Program-made: the position numbers and the translations under genes
Part shown: positions 43,022-51,752 of the stretch, piece by piece
Layout of the letters: each line of letters starts with the position of its first letter
How positions within the stretch are numbered: position 1 is the stretch's first letter
Notes under the pieces: generated by a model
Told to the model about the DNA's origin: nothing
The model's input: the letters and a program-made list of their open reading frames with translations, nothing else
The model's database searches: none
Source: Myxococcota bacterium
Lineage (GTDB): Bacteria; Myxococcota_A; UBA796
Reading direction: 5' to 3'
NCBI GenBank assembly: GCA_029251165.1
Contig: JAQXDW010000151.1
Coordinates: 124,001 to 188,000 of the forward strand
Length of the DNA: 64,000 nt

Positions 43022-43866
43022 GCGATCAGCTTCAGCGCGGGGTGGGGCACGGCAGCGCCGTTCGCTTCCTCTCCGCTCGTGCGGACGCCGCGGTCGCGAT
43101 CGCTGCCGAGCGCCACAGCCTCGACGAGAAGGGCACCGTCATCATCGGAGAGGCGATGATCGCTGCGCTGATGATGTCCGCCTACATCAAGGGAGATGAG
43201 CGCATCACTGTCCAGATTCAGTCTGAGACGCCCCGGCTCTCTCTGATCTGTGACGTCGATGCTGCCGGAAACATCCGCGCTCGTCTCTCCCCCACCCACG
43301 TCCACGGAGAGGCCACCACCCTCACCGGAGTGATGCTGGTCATCAAGCACAACGCCTCTGCAGAGCTGTACCGAGGCGCAACCGAGATCCGCGGTGAGGG
43401 TATTCCTGCGGCCCTCGCACGGCACCTCGCTCAGTCCAGCCAGGTCGACACCACCATGCGGTTCTCTGTCCGCGTCGCTCCAGACGGCAGCATCTCTGCG
43501 GGAGGACTGCTGGTGGAGCGGATGCCGCCAGCCGCCGATCTCCCCTCGCTGACCCCAGAGGGCTTCGCCCACTTCTATGGCGGGCTGTCGCTGGCCGATC
43601 CAGAGGCCCTGTTCGCCGAGGTCGCGCAGGGCTCGCTGATGGGCGAGGACCTCATGGCCGCCGAGGTTCGCCCTGTTTCATGGCGCTGTCAGTGCAGCCA
43701 GGGGCGGGTCGAGGGCATGCTCTCAGCACTCGGCACCGAAGAGCTAAAGAGCATGCTCGCAGAAGACGACGGCGCCACCATCACATGTCACTTCTGCAAC
43801 CTCCAGTACACCGTCACTGGTGCACGGCTCGCGACACTCATCGATGCGCTCAGCGCTGACAACTGA
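43018..43866 (+). CDS. hslO: Hsp33 redox-regulated chaperone
   Basis: 282 residues from the GTG at 43018 overlapping the MazG-like stop. N-terminal chaperone domain (GEAMIAALMMSAYIKGDERI, VDAAGNIRARLSPTHVHGE) and C-terminal redox switch with C224-Q-C226 and C257-H-F-C260, the zinc-binding set that forms disulfides on oxidative activation. The last helix ends ALSADN. Cytoplasmic holdase protecting unfolded proteins during oxidative stress. Confidence 0.93.
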   Translation: MSDQLQRGVGHGSAVRFLSARADAAVAIAAERHSLDEKGTVIIGEAMIAALMMSAYIKGDERITVQIQSETPRLSLICDVDAAGNIRARLSPTHVHGEATTLTGVMLVIKHNASAELYRGATEIRGEGIPAALARHLAQSSQVDTTMRFSVRVAPDGSISAGGLLVERMPPAADLPSLTPEGFAHFYGGLSLADPEALFAEVAQGSLMGEDLMAAEVRPVSWRCQCSQGRVEGMLSALGTEELKSMLAEDDGATITCHFCNLQYTVTGARLATLIDALSADN

Positions 43867-43885
43867 TCCACTCATCGGAGTCTTC

Positions 43886-44902
43886 ATGAAGACCGCACCC
43901 ATCCTCCTTCTCAGCGCGCTCACCTTCAACGCCGGCTGCACAAGCTGCGGCAAGGGCAAGCCTGAGTCCAGCACGGTCAAGGCCTCGGGGGAGGCTCCGG
44001 TCGCTGCCAGCAACCCCGTCATTCCGAGCAAGGAGACGGTGACAGCGGTCTTCTTCACCGCCAAGGATCGCACAGTGTTCTGGATGGAGACCGTCAACGG
44101 CACCCACAAGGCTCCCCCAGACACCTCTTTCTGGACCGGGGAGAGCATCATCGTCCCCCAGAATGCAGGCTGGCGGACCTACCTGACCGATGGCAGCAAC
44201 TACGGCTCCACCGCTGCACCGAAGGAGGGGCTCACCACCCTCGCATCGCTGCTCGCCAGCGAGAGCGCTCCCCCCGCAGGCTATGCCTGGGAGATCGAGA
44301 CCACCGCCAACGGCTTCCAGAGGGTCTTCATCAAGCCCGCCCTCGGGAAGCGCCAGCGCATCGGAAACTTCCCCGAGCCGCCCTCCGCGCCGAGCTGGAA
44401 AGAGGGCACCCGACCGGCTGCTCGGGGTGCAGAAGTCGCGATGCTCAACAAGGCCTCCGGCTTCCAGACCAACGAAGACGGCAAGACGTTCAAGAACACG
44501 CCCCCCGTCGGCAGCACTCCGATCGCTGCCGCTGCGGCCTCCGCAGAAGACCTCGCCGCCTGGAGCACCGCGCTCACCGCGCTCCGTGCCGCACCGGTCA
44601 CCATCGACCTCAGCCAGATGCTCGATCTGAACGGTGACAACACCGCAGAGGGCTTCATCTGCGTCAGCGGCGGCCAGGGCAATCCCTGCTACGTGGTCGA
44701 TGTCGTCGGTGAAGAGACCCGCTACTACACCACGACCCTCCAGTGGAGCGCGGGCCAGACTGAGATACCCCAGTACTTCTCGACCGAGGCCGGAAGCTAC
44801 ATCTCTCACAGCCTCTCCAGCGCAACCACCAACCGGGGCACCGGCATCATCCGCCTCATTCGGTTCGACGGCAGCGGCTACGCCACCGAGGCGATCCAGT
44901 AG
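43886..44902 (+). CDS. Lipoprotein of unknown function
   Basis: 338 residues from the ATG at 43886. Leader MKTAPILLLSALTFNAGC with lipobox. The body includes TSFWTGESIIVPQNAGW and a C-terminal part with DLNGDNTAEGFICVSGGQGN and CYVVDVVGEETRYY, recalling FG-GAP-like repeats, but no family is secure. Starts 19 bases after hslO, and the next gene begins immediately after its stop, so it sits in a run of tightly linked genes. Confidence 0.7.
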   Translation: MKTAPILLLSALTFNAGCTSCGKGKPESSTVKASGEAPVAASNPVIPSKETVTAVFFTAKDRTVFWMETVNGTHKAPPDTSFWTGESIIVPQNAGWRTYLTDGSNYGSTAAPKEGLTTLASLLASESAPPAGYAWEIETTANGFQRVFIKPALGKRQRIGNFPEPPSAPSWKEGTRPAARGAEVAMLNKASGFQTNEDGKTFKNTPPVGSTPIAAAAASAEDLAAWSTALTALRAAPVTIDLSQMLDLNGDNTAEGFICVSGGQGNPCYVVDVVGEETRYYTTTLQWSAGQTEIPQYFSTEAGSYISHSLSSATTNRGTGIIRLIRFDGSGYATEAIQ

Positions 44903-46483
44903 ATGCGTCCGGTCTGGGTGGAGATCCACGTCGACGACGAGGTCCTCTCCGCTCAGCCCGACCGATGGCCTGAGGCCATGCGGCTCATCACGTCTCTCTC
45001 CGAGCAGGCACAGGCCCGCGGTGCAGCCCTGTGCTTTCGGTTTCGTGAGCACTTCGCCGCTGCGGCAGCCGGCACCCCGGTTCTGTCCGCCTTACAGACC
45101 GCCGGCCATGAGGTCGGTGTGCATGCCCACGGCAGCCGACTCGCTGAGGCGACCCTGGCCGTTCGACGCTGCGGTGTCACCCCACAGGTCGCGGTTCCCG
45201 GCCTCGTTCAGGTCGGTCAAGCGGGTCGGTCAGCCCTGCTGCGCCAGGCTGCCGGGCTCGGCTTCGTGCGGGTCACCGACCACAGCGCCCAGCGCGCATG
45301 GGCCTATGACGGACTGCTCCCCCGAGCCGAGTCCGGCGTTGTGGTCATGGCCCCCACGGTCCGACCGTTCGACTGGGGCTTGATGGAGACGGACGGCACC
45401 CGGCACCGCCTCCGCTCCAAGCAGATCGCACGGCTTCGGGTGCTGGAGGCCACCGCTGAGGCGCAGGGTGCAGCCTGGTTTGGCCTCGCCCTGCACGAGC
45501 ACGACCTCTGCCACCCAGGCACCTTGACCCCCGATCCCGAGTCGCTCACCGCGCTGCTCGACTACCTCGACGAGCGCGTCGTTGCTGCACTGTCGATCCC
45601 CGTTGATGTGACCGCCCCCCCGCCAGCTCAGCGGCCACCCCCCTCAGATCGTCGCATCAAGATGGTCCGCGCAGTGGGGCTGGTCAGTGGCCGAGCCAAG
45701 CGCATCCGCCGACGACTGCCAGGTCGACCACACCGCCGCCCACCGGACGGGCAGCGCCTCATCATCGGCAGCCGGCACATCATCGCAGAGCGACTCGGCC
45801 CACCCGCTCCCCGTGCCCTGTGCGTGCTCTCGCATGCGGGCCGTGAGGGAGGTCGGCGCCTCCGCTTCAAGCCGATGGGGCCGGTCCTGCCGATGCTGCT
45901 GGAGGCGGGCTGGGGAGTGTGGCTGTATGACCGGGCCGGCACCGGCGACAGCCCACCACCGCGACGCATTCCCGGCTGGCGGGGTGAGCACCCTCTCGCG
46001 CCCGGCCATCCAGCCCATACCCGAGACTGGCGAGCGGTCCTGGCGCGCGCGCGTCAGGACGGCGTGCCGGTGATCGCGATGAGCTGGTCGGCAGGGGTCG
46101 TGCCCGTCCTCCGCGCAGCCGCAGCCGGACACCGCCCCGATGCCCTGGTGGACTGTGAGGGTCCAGCCGATCGGTGGTCGATCGTGCCGCCCGGTGGCAA
46201 CGAGCTGGCAGACCTCGACCCATGGCAGGAGGCCGACTGGGCCGGCTGGGAGCCCCGGGCGCAGATCGGCGCGCTGGGGGTGCCTTACGCGCGCCTCCAG
46301 GCCGACCGCGACCACATCCATGACCGCGATCTCCAGCATGCCACCCGGCTCACGGCCGCAGCACAGGCCGGCGGCCACCCGGTCCGACCGCTGGGCATCC
46401 TGCCGGGCCGCCTCCACGCCTCACCCGATGCGGTCGTCGCGGCCCTGCAGTGGGCGCTCAGCGCCGCGACCGGGCGGCGCTGA
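44903..46483 (+). CDS. Fusion of polysaccharide-deacetylase-like and alpha/beta-hydrolase domains
   Basis: 526 residues; ATG directly follows the previous stop. Residues 1-235 resemble a NodB-type barrel (VWVEIHVDDEVLS, AGHEVGVHAHGSRLAEA, LHEHDLCHPGTLTPD) although the full DHH set is incomplete. After a basic, Pro-rich linker (~236-295) an alpha/beta hydrolase spans ~300-526: VLSHAGREGGRR, WGVWLYDRAGTGDS and the nucleophile elbow MSWSAGV, with a possible His in PGRLHAS. No signal peptide is seen, so it is probably cytoplasmic. Substrate unknown. Confidence 0.65.
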   Translation: MRPVWVEIHVDDEVLSAQPDRWPEAMRLITSLSEQAQARGAALCFRFREHFAAAAAGTPVLSALQTAGHEVGVHAHGSRLAEATLAVRRCGVTPQVAVPGLVQVGQAGRSALLRQAAGLGFVRVTDHSAQRAWAYDGLLPRAESGVVVMAPTVRPFDWGLMETDGTRHRLRSKQIARLRVLEATAEAQGAAWFGLALHEHDLCHPGTLTPDPESLTALLDYLDERVVAALSIPVDVTAPPPAQRPPPSDRRIKMVRAVGLVSGRAKRIRRRLPGRPHRRPPDGQRLIIGSRHIIAERLGPPAPRALCVLSHAGREGGRRLRFKPMGPVLPMLLEAGWGVWLYDRAGTGDSPPPRRIPGWRGEHPLAPGHPAHTRDWRAVLARARQDGVPVIAMSWSAGVVPVLRAAAAGHRPDALVDCEGPADRWSIVPPGGNELADLDPWQEADWAGWEPRAQIGALGVPYARLQADRDHIHDRDLQHATRLTAAAQAGGHPVRPLGILPGRLHASPDAVVAALQWALSAATGRR

Positions 46484-46527
46484 GCGGTCTGGCATCAGGG
46501 AGCGATCGATGCCCGGGCCGCGCAGCC

Positions 46528-47196
46528 TCAGACCGAGACGACCACGCGCGCGGGCCGGATGAGGCTGCCGTCGACGAACTGGTAGCCAGCCTGGACCACT
46601 GCCGCGATGTGATCGGCGGGTTGGTTGCTGTGCGGGGTGGTGCCGACAGCCTCGTGGAGGCGCGGATTGAACCCCTCGCCCAGCGCCCCCAGGCGCGCCA
46701 CTCCGGCACGGGTCAAGACCTGCTCCAGCTGGCGCTTCAGGGCCACGCTGCCTTCGTGCCAGGCGCTCTCGGTGTCCGTGCTGGCCGCGAGCGCGCGCTC
46801 CATGCCGTCGAGGATCTCCACGAACTCGCGCAGCAGCCCGGCGCGAGCCTCCGTGCGGGCGCGATCCCGCTCCTCGTCCTGCCGTCGTCGGAGGTTGGCA
46901 AGGTCCGCAGCCAAGCGATGCAGCTTGCGGCGGGAGTCCTGGAGGGCCTCAGCCTCTGCGGGCTCATGAGCTTCCAGCGCAGCGCGGGCCTCAGCAGCAT
47001 CCTGTCGAGCCGCAGCGGCATCCTCTCGCGAGCGCCGCAGCTCGGTGCGCGCGGTGTTCAGAGCGGTCTCGCGCGCCTGGAGAGAATCCCGGAGACGGTC
47101 GATCGTGCCCAGGGCTGTGATGAGCTGGCGGTGGAGCCGTTCGTGCATGCGATGCCCCTGACGGTTTCCGAAGGATGCAAGACGCTGACTGGACAT
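46528..47196 (-). CDS. grpE: GrpE family nucleotide exchange factor
   Basis: 222 residues from the ATG at 47196; the ATG four codons earlier contains the GGAGG used as ribosome site, so the inner start is preferred. A long coiled coil (~20-120) is followed by the beta domain with the family signature EGFNPRLHEAVGTTPHSN, ADHIAAVVQAGYQF and LIRPARVVVSV. GrpE releases ADP from DnaK. The coiled coil is Arg/Ala-rich and longer than in E. coli. No dnaK or dnaJ lies nearby. Confidence 0.88.
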   Translation of the reverse strand: MSSQRLASFGNRQGHRMHERLHRQLITALGTIDRLRDSLQARETALNTARTELRRSREDAAAARQDAAEARAALEAHEPAEAEALQDSRRKLHRLAADLANLRRRQDEERDRARTEARAGLLREFVEILDGMERALAASTDTESAWHEGSVALKRQLEQVLTRAGVARLGALGEGFNPRLHEAVGTTPHSNQPADHIAAVVQAGYQFVDGSLIRPARVVVSV

Positions 47197-47249
47197 ACTC
47201 TCCTCCATTCAGAGAGAGGATAGTCACCGTTTGCCCAGCGCACAGCCCC

Positions 47250-47426
47250 TCAGGCGACCGACGATGCGACCTCTTCCGGCATGTCAGCCAGCAGGTCGTT
47301 GATGACCGCAGCCGCTGCAACGCTGGCGATGTCTGCGTCTCCGTACAGCTCCATGAAGCGCTGGTAGAAGATGCTGACCAGCTCGCCGATGGTGGCGGTG
47401 GCGGTGGTGTCGGGTCGGGCGTACAT
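47250..47426 (-). CDS. Small conserved-looking protein upstream of grpE
   Basis: 58 residues from the ATG at 47426, preceded by a strong AAAGGAG. Sequence includes TIGELVSIFYQRFMELYGDA and an Ala-rich helical end with DLLADMPEEVASS. No family recognised. 53 bases separate it from grpE, so the two likely share a transcript. The ribosome site and amino-acid make-up support a real gene. The 206 bases upstream to 47632 contain no gene. Confidence 0.65.
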   Translation of the reverse strand: MYARPDTTATATIGELVSIFYQRFMELYGDADIASVAAAAVINDLLADMPEEVASSVA

Positions 47427-47455
47427 GGACATCTCCTTTCGGTGTCTTGCCGGCA

Positions 47456-47465
47456 TGTGTAGACA
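47456..47465 (-). promoter_or_regulatory. TGTCTACACA element upstream of the grpE-linked small gene
   Basis: Same 10-mer as at 25562-25571, oriented toward the gene and 29 bases from its ATG. Confidence 0.3.
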
Positions 47466-47632
47466 CCATCCAGACGAAGCAGGACCCCCACCCTTCACAT
47501 CGACACTCAGGTGTCACAGACCGTGCCGCGCACCAGCGCCCGGCGGCCTCCCGCAGCCACGCCAGGCCTTGTTCGTCAGGCTGACACCGCACGGGCCGGC
47601 TCGACGCACCGCAGCCCGATGAGCGTGCGGTC

Positions 47633-48445
47633 CTACAGGAAGAAGTCCGGCATCAGCTCGCTGCCCGGAGTGACCGCATACTGATCGAGGTCCGTGACGC
47701 CGGCTTCGGTCAGCACCGCATCGTCGATGAAGAAGTTGCCGGAGCAGGAGCGGTCGCGGGTGAGGATGTGCCAGGCGGCGTCCGCCATGATCTCCGGCTT
47801 GCGGCTCATCGCCATCATGGCGTCTCCGCCGAGCAGGTTCTTCACCGCTGCGGTCGCGATGGCCGTGCGGGGCCACAGCGCGTTGACCGCGATCTTCCCC
47901 TTGAGCTCTTCAGCATGACCGAGCACGCACATGCTCATGCCGTACTTCGCCATGGTGTAGGCGACGTGTCCGCCGAACCAGCGGGGGTCCATGTTCAGCG
48001 GCGGGGAGAGGTTGAGGACGTGGGCGTGATCCGACTTGAGCAGGTGCGGAATGCAGAGCTTGGTGCAGAGAAAGGTGCCGCGGGTGTTGACGTGGTGCAT
48101 CAGGTCGTAGCGCTTCATCGTGGTCTGCTCGGTGCCCGTCAGGCTGATCGCGCTGGCGTTGTTGACCAGGATGTCGATGCCCCCGAACGTCTCGACGGCC
48201 TTGTCGATGGCGGCCTGGACGATGTGCTCTTCGCGGACGTCCACAATGCAGGGGAGCGCGCGACCACCGGCAGCCTCGATCTCAGCGGCAGCGGTGTAGA
48301 TGGTGCCGGGAAGACGGGGGTGGGGCTCGGCGGTCTTGGCGGCGATGACCACGTTGGCGCCGTCTCGTGCCGCGCGCAGCGCGATGGCCTTGCCGATGCC
48401 CCGGCTCGCACCGGTGATGAACAGGGTCTTGTCTTTGAGTGTCAT
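47633..48445 (-). CDS. HSDL2-like short-chain dehydrogenase
   Basis: 270 residues from the ATG at 48445 with GAGG upstream. Rossmann fold with FITGASRGIGKAIALRAA (TGxxxGxG), NNASAISL, the catalytic Ser in LNLSPPLNMD and YTMAK (YxxxK). The long insert AKTAEPHPRLPGTIYTAA and PPLN block are typical of hydroxysteroid-dehydrogenase-like protein 2, here without the SCP2 domain. Probably NADP-dependent; substrate likely a fatty-acid or steroid-like carbonyl (inference from family). Confidence 0.87.
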   Translation of the reverse strand: MTLKDKTLFITGASRGIGKAIALRAARDGANVVIAAKTAEPHPRLPGTIYTAAAEIEAAGGRALPCIVDVREEHIVQAAIDKAVETFGGIDILVNNASAISLTGTEQTTMKRYDLMHHVNTRGTFLCTKLCIPHLLKSDHAHVLNLSPPLNMDPRWFGGHVAYTMAKYGMSMCVLGHAEELKGKIAVNALWPRTAIATAAVKNLLGGDAMMAMSRKPEIMADAAWHILTRDRSCSGNFFIDDAVLTEAGVTDLDQYAVTPGSELMPDFFL

Positions 48446-48488
48446 GGCAATCCTCACCGCGTGGGTTGACTGCCAGATAGCCGGAAGA

Positions 48489-48521
48489 ACCGGCCGGGGC
48501 GAGTGGGTCACTCCGGCCGGT
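48489..48521. terminator. Hairpin with 9-base GC stem
   Basis: ACCGGCCGG (48489-48497) pairs with CCGGCCGGT (48513-48521) across a 15-base loop, in the gap downstream of the BON-LysM gene. On the minus strand it is followed by TCTTCC rather than a T-run, so intrinsic termination is only possible. Confidence 0.4.
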
Positions 48522-48535
48522 CGATCCCGTCCAGA

Positions 48536-49237
48536 TCAGGCGTTCGCCACGGGCTTGCGCAGCAGCGGAATCGTCAGCTTCTGCCCGACATCGATGGCGT
48601 TGGGGTTGCTGAGGGTGTCCGTGTTGGCCTCGAAGATGCTCGTATAGAGCTTCGCGTCACCGTAGTGGTAGCGGGAGATCTTGCCGAGGGTCTCGCCAGA
48701 CTTCACGGTGTGGACCAGCGGGGTCGGATCCTCAGGGATGGTGAGCACCTGTCCGGGGAAGATCTCGTCGATGTCCTTGATCATCGGCTGGTTCGCCTCG
48801 AAGATCGCCGGGTACAGGTGAATCGGTCCATAGAGGGCTTTGGAGATCAGGGAGAGGGAGTCGCCGGACTTCACGGTGTAGAGGATCGGCGGCGGCGGCT
48901 CGACAGCGACCGGCGCCCCCCCCGTGGTGGTCGGATGCAGCGGCGGCACGGTCAGGCGAGAGTGAACCTGGTTGACCCCCTCGATGTTGCCCAGGGCGAC
49001 GACCGCCTTGTGCACAACCTGAGGAGAACCTGCCAGCCCTTCAATGACCGCCTTGCCCGCACCAAAGGCAACCTTGAGACTCTTGATATCAAGCCCGAGA
49101 CCTTTAATCTCACCGGTCAGGGCAATGGAGCGGCGCTGGTTGGCAAGCAGGACGGCCTTGGCGTCCTTCGGATCCGGCTCGTTGTCTGTCAGGCCGATCT
49201 TCTTTCCAATGTTGCGTGCAAAATCGAACAATCCCAT
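48536..49237 (-). CDS. BON and LysM domain protein, Kbp/YgaU-like
   Basis: 233 residues without signal peptide: MGLFDFARNIGKKIGLTD matches the start of E. coli YgaU (Kbp, a K+-binding protein). BON domain ~38-100 (KSLKVAFGAGKAVIEGLAG). E. coli Kbp has one LysM; this one has two (~118-165, YTVKSGDSLSLISKALYG; ~175-225, HTVKSGETLGKISRYHYGD), each with the NP/IFEAN and PGQxLTIP pattern. Probably cytoplasmic. Confidence 0.85.
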   Translation of the reverse strand: MGLFDFARNIGKKIGLTDNEPDPKDAKAVLLANQRRSIALTGEIKGLGLDIKSLKVAFGAGKAVIEGLAGSPQVVHKAVVALGNIEGVNQVHSRLTVPPLHPTTTGGAPVAVEPPPPILYTVKSGDSLSLISKALYGPIHLYPAIFEANQPMIKDIDEIFPGQVLTIPEDPTPLVHTVKSGETLGKISRYHYGDAKLYTSIFEANTDTLSNPNAIDVGQKLTIPLLRKPVANA

Positions 49238-49294
49238 GGGGCTCTCCTGGTGTTGGTTGGCTCAGCATAGCGACGTGTGGTTAGAGAGGAATCC

Positions 49295-50371
49295 ATGTCA
49301 GTCGACTTGCTCGGTCTTCCTTATCCGGAAATGGAGACCTTCCTGGACCGGATCGGAGTCGGCGCAAAGCACGCCTCGCGGGTCTATCGAGGAATGCACC
49401 GCAACATGCTTCCCCTCTCCGAGATCCCGTTTCTCGGACGACATGCTGGGGTGATTGCAGCCCACAGCCACACCACGAAGGTTGTGCTGTCGGCGGTTCA
49501 CCGCAGCCCCGATGGCACCCGGCGGCTGGTCGTTGATCTGGAGGACGGCGCGCAGGTCGAGAGCGTGCTCATCCCGATGCGCAACGACCGACAGACCCTC
49601 TGCCTCTCCACCCAGGTCGGCTGCGCGATGGCCTGTCGCTTCTGCGCCACCGGCACCCTCGGGCTCACCCGCAGCCTCACTGCAGGCGAGATCGTCGCCC
49701 AGGTTCACGCTGCCCGCAGGCTGGCTGCCGGCGAGAACCGGCAGCTCCGCAACCTCGTCTACATGGGGATGGGCGAGCCGCTGCATGCCTACGACGCCAC
49801 CATCGACTCGGTGCGGGTGCTCTCCGATGATCACGGGGTCAACTTTGGCTCTCAGCACATCACCGTCTCGACGGTCGGGCTCGTCCAGCGCATCAAGCAA
49901 TTCGGCGAGCAGTTCGGCGGCCGGGTGATGCTCGCGCTGTCCCTTCATGCCGGCACCGATGCGGTTCGTCAGCGCATCATCCCCACCGCCGTCCGGGTGA
50001 GCATGGCCGACCTCCGCCAAGCCTGCCTTGCCCATCCCCTCCCCGGCAAGCGGGTGCTGATGCTGGAGTATGCAGTCCTGCCCGGGGTCAACGACACGGA
50101 CGAGGAGCTGGCTGCGGTTGCAGCGTGGCAGAAGGGCATGCGGGCGGTGGTGAACCTGATCCCGTTCAACCCGTTTCCCGGCGCACCATACCGCTCTCCG
50201 ACCCGAGCGGAGGTCATCTCGGCGTACGATCGGCTCCAGGCGATGCGGGTGCCAGCCACCATTCGCTGGCCGCGGGGGCGCGGGGCCAACGGCGCCTGCG
50301 GGCAGCTGGCGCTGCGGCAGCGCTCAGCGTCAGCGGGTACGGATCACACCGGAGATCTCACCCCGCGGTGA
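49295..50371 (+). CDS. rlmN: RlmN-type 23S rRNA (adenine-C2)-methyltransferase
   Basis: 358 residues from the ATG at 49295 with AGAGAGGA upstream. Radical SAM cluster C110-A-M-A-C114-R-F-C117; the methyl-carrying Cys pair of RlmN is also present as C335 (GANGACGQL) and C103 (TLCLSTQVG), spaced as in E. coli. YMGMGEPLHAYD and ALSLHAGTDAVRQRIIP are family blocks. Methylates A2503 of 23S rRNA and possibly A37 of some tRNAs. Confidence 0.9.
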   Translation: MSVDLLGLPYPEMETFLDRIGVGAKHASRVYRGMHRNMLPLSEIPFLGRHAGVIAAHSHTTKVVLSAVHRSPDGTRRLVVDLEDGAQVESVLIPMRNDRQTLCLSTQVGCAMACRFCATGTLGLTRSLTAGEIVAQVHAARRLAAGENRQLRNLVYMGMGEPLHAYDATIDSVRVLSDDHGVNFGSQHITVSTVGLVQRIKQFGEQFGGRVMLALSLHAGTDAVRQRIIPTAVRVSMADLRQACLAHPLPGKRVLMLEYAVLPGVNDTDEELAAVAAWQKGMRAVVNLIPFNPFPGAPYRSPTRAEVISAYDRLQAMRVPATIRWPRGRGANGACGQLALRQRSASAGTDHTGDLTPR

Positions 50372-50399
50372 CCTCCCCCGCGCCCTCCGTCCGGCGCTC

Positions 50400-51752
50400 T
50401 TACTCCTCAGGCTCCAGCCGGTACACCCGCCACCCCGGGCTCTTGGCGACCTCGGTGAAGCCCGCCACCGACTTGCCCCGGGCCAGCAGTGCCAGCCCCG
50501 GATAGCTGGCCCGCACCCGCCCAATGTCCAGCGCGACATGCTGAACCTCCCAGGCGAGCGCGCGGCTGCGCAGGGTGGCGGGATCGAGCCGCCGCGCATC
50601 CCCCAGCCGGCGCAGCAGCACGCCAGAGACGATCCACCCCTCCTGCCGCTGGTGAAACCAGGGCGACGAGGTCAAGACCGGCCCCGCCAGCGCATCAGTC
50701 TGGACGGTGATCTTCGCCAGAGCGGACGCCGCCACGCTCGGCTCACGGGCTGCCGGCAGGTTCAGCCACAGCGACAGCGCCGCCGCTGGGATCAGCAGCC
50801 GTCCCGGGATCAGCCACGCCGCGCCGAGCACCACGCAGAGGGTCGCAGGGAGGACCAGCCGGGGGTTGACGAACGCCATGCCCACACCAGCCAGGTGCAG
50901 GAGCGCCAGCAGCACCAGCGCCGCCGCACGCCAGTCTCGGCGCAGCAGCCCGACGAGGAGCCCTGCGAGGCCCAGCAGCATCGTCCGGTCCATGGTCGCG
51001 AGCTCGGGCGGTCCGCCCCCGCCCCCCGCTCGGGGAAGCTCAAAGACCGCCAGCGCAGCCCGGCCGAGGCCATGGGGAAGGCGCCGCAGCGTCTCCATCG
51101 ACAGCAGCCCGCTCCGGGCACCGCCGATGGCGAAGTTGCTGGACTGATCCGGCAGCACGCTCGCCCCGAGCCACAGCGCGCAGCCCCAGTGTGGAGCGGT
51201 GATCACAGCGAAGACACCGACGAGCCCCAGCCGCGCTCGTGCAAAGATCAGCGCAACCGGCAGCGCAGCGATCGCGGTGTAGCGCGCCAGGAACGCCGCC
51301 CCAAGCAGCGCTCCGGCGAGCCTCGGGCGCGCTCGAGATGCCAGGATGCCGCCGATGCTGAGGGCTGCTGCAGCCATGTCAGTGCCCTCGGTCGTCCCCC
51401 AGGTCAGCATCGCGATGCTGCACAGCAGCCACAGCCCCGCCCACGGAGAGAGCCACCGAGACACGCCCCACACCGCACCGGCACCCGCCAGCACCGAGAG
51501 CACCTTCCCGGCGACCAGCACATCCCCGAGCAGGCCCTTCCCGACCAGCAGCGCGGTCGGGTAGCCCACAGGGTACAGGGGGTTGAGGAGGTCGCTGCCC
51601 TCTGGAAGGAGCCGGGCGCGGGTGGCGAAGCCGATGAAGTCGACAAACCGCAGGTCGGGATGCATCCCCGCGATCACCGCCAGAAGCACCGCCGCGATCA
51701 GTGCCGTCCCCCTCGCGTGACGCAGACGACTGCGGGCAGGGCTCCGGCTCAC
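50400..51752 (-). CDS. Polytopic membrane protein, putative GT-C glycosyltransferase-like
   Basis: 450 residues from GTG overlapping the lipoprotein stop (GTGA). Around ten hydrophobic segments, e.g. ALIAAVLLAVIAG, LLVGLLRRDWRAAALVL and LLIPAAALSLWLN. DLRFVDFIGFATRARLLPEG with an early Asp and LNPLYPVGYP fit GT-C mannosyltransferase-like proteins. A soluble tail (~375-450) ends GWRVYRLEPEE. Function and donor unknown. Confidence 0.65.
   Translation of the reverse strand: MSRSPARSRLRHARGTALIAAVLLAVIAGMHPDLRFVDFIGFATRARLLPEGSDLLNPLYPVGYPTALLVGKGLLGDVLVAGKVLSVLAGAGAVWGVSRWLSPWAGLWLLCSIAMLTWGTTEGTDMAAAALSIGGILASRARPRLAGALLGAAFLARYTAIAALPVALIFARARLGLVGVFAVITAPHWGCALWLGASVLPDQSSNFAIGGARSGLLSMETLRRLPHGLGRAALAVFELPRAGGGGGPPELATMDRTMLLGLAGLLVGLLRRDWRAAALVLLALLHLAGVGMAFVNPRLVLPATLCVVLGAAWLIPGRLLIPAAALSLWLNLPAAREPSVAASALAKITVQTDALAGPVLTSSPWFHQRQEGWIVSGVLLRRLGDARRLDPATLRSRALAWEVQHVALDIGRVRASYPGLALLARGKSVAGFTEVAKSPGWRVYRLEPEE

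Noticed and set aside
48536..49237. LysM protein as part of an injection system
   Set aside because: BON plus LysM and the MGLFDFARNIG start fit Kbp/YgaU better than an eCIS LysM component, and it is 9 kb from the baseplate-like gene.
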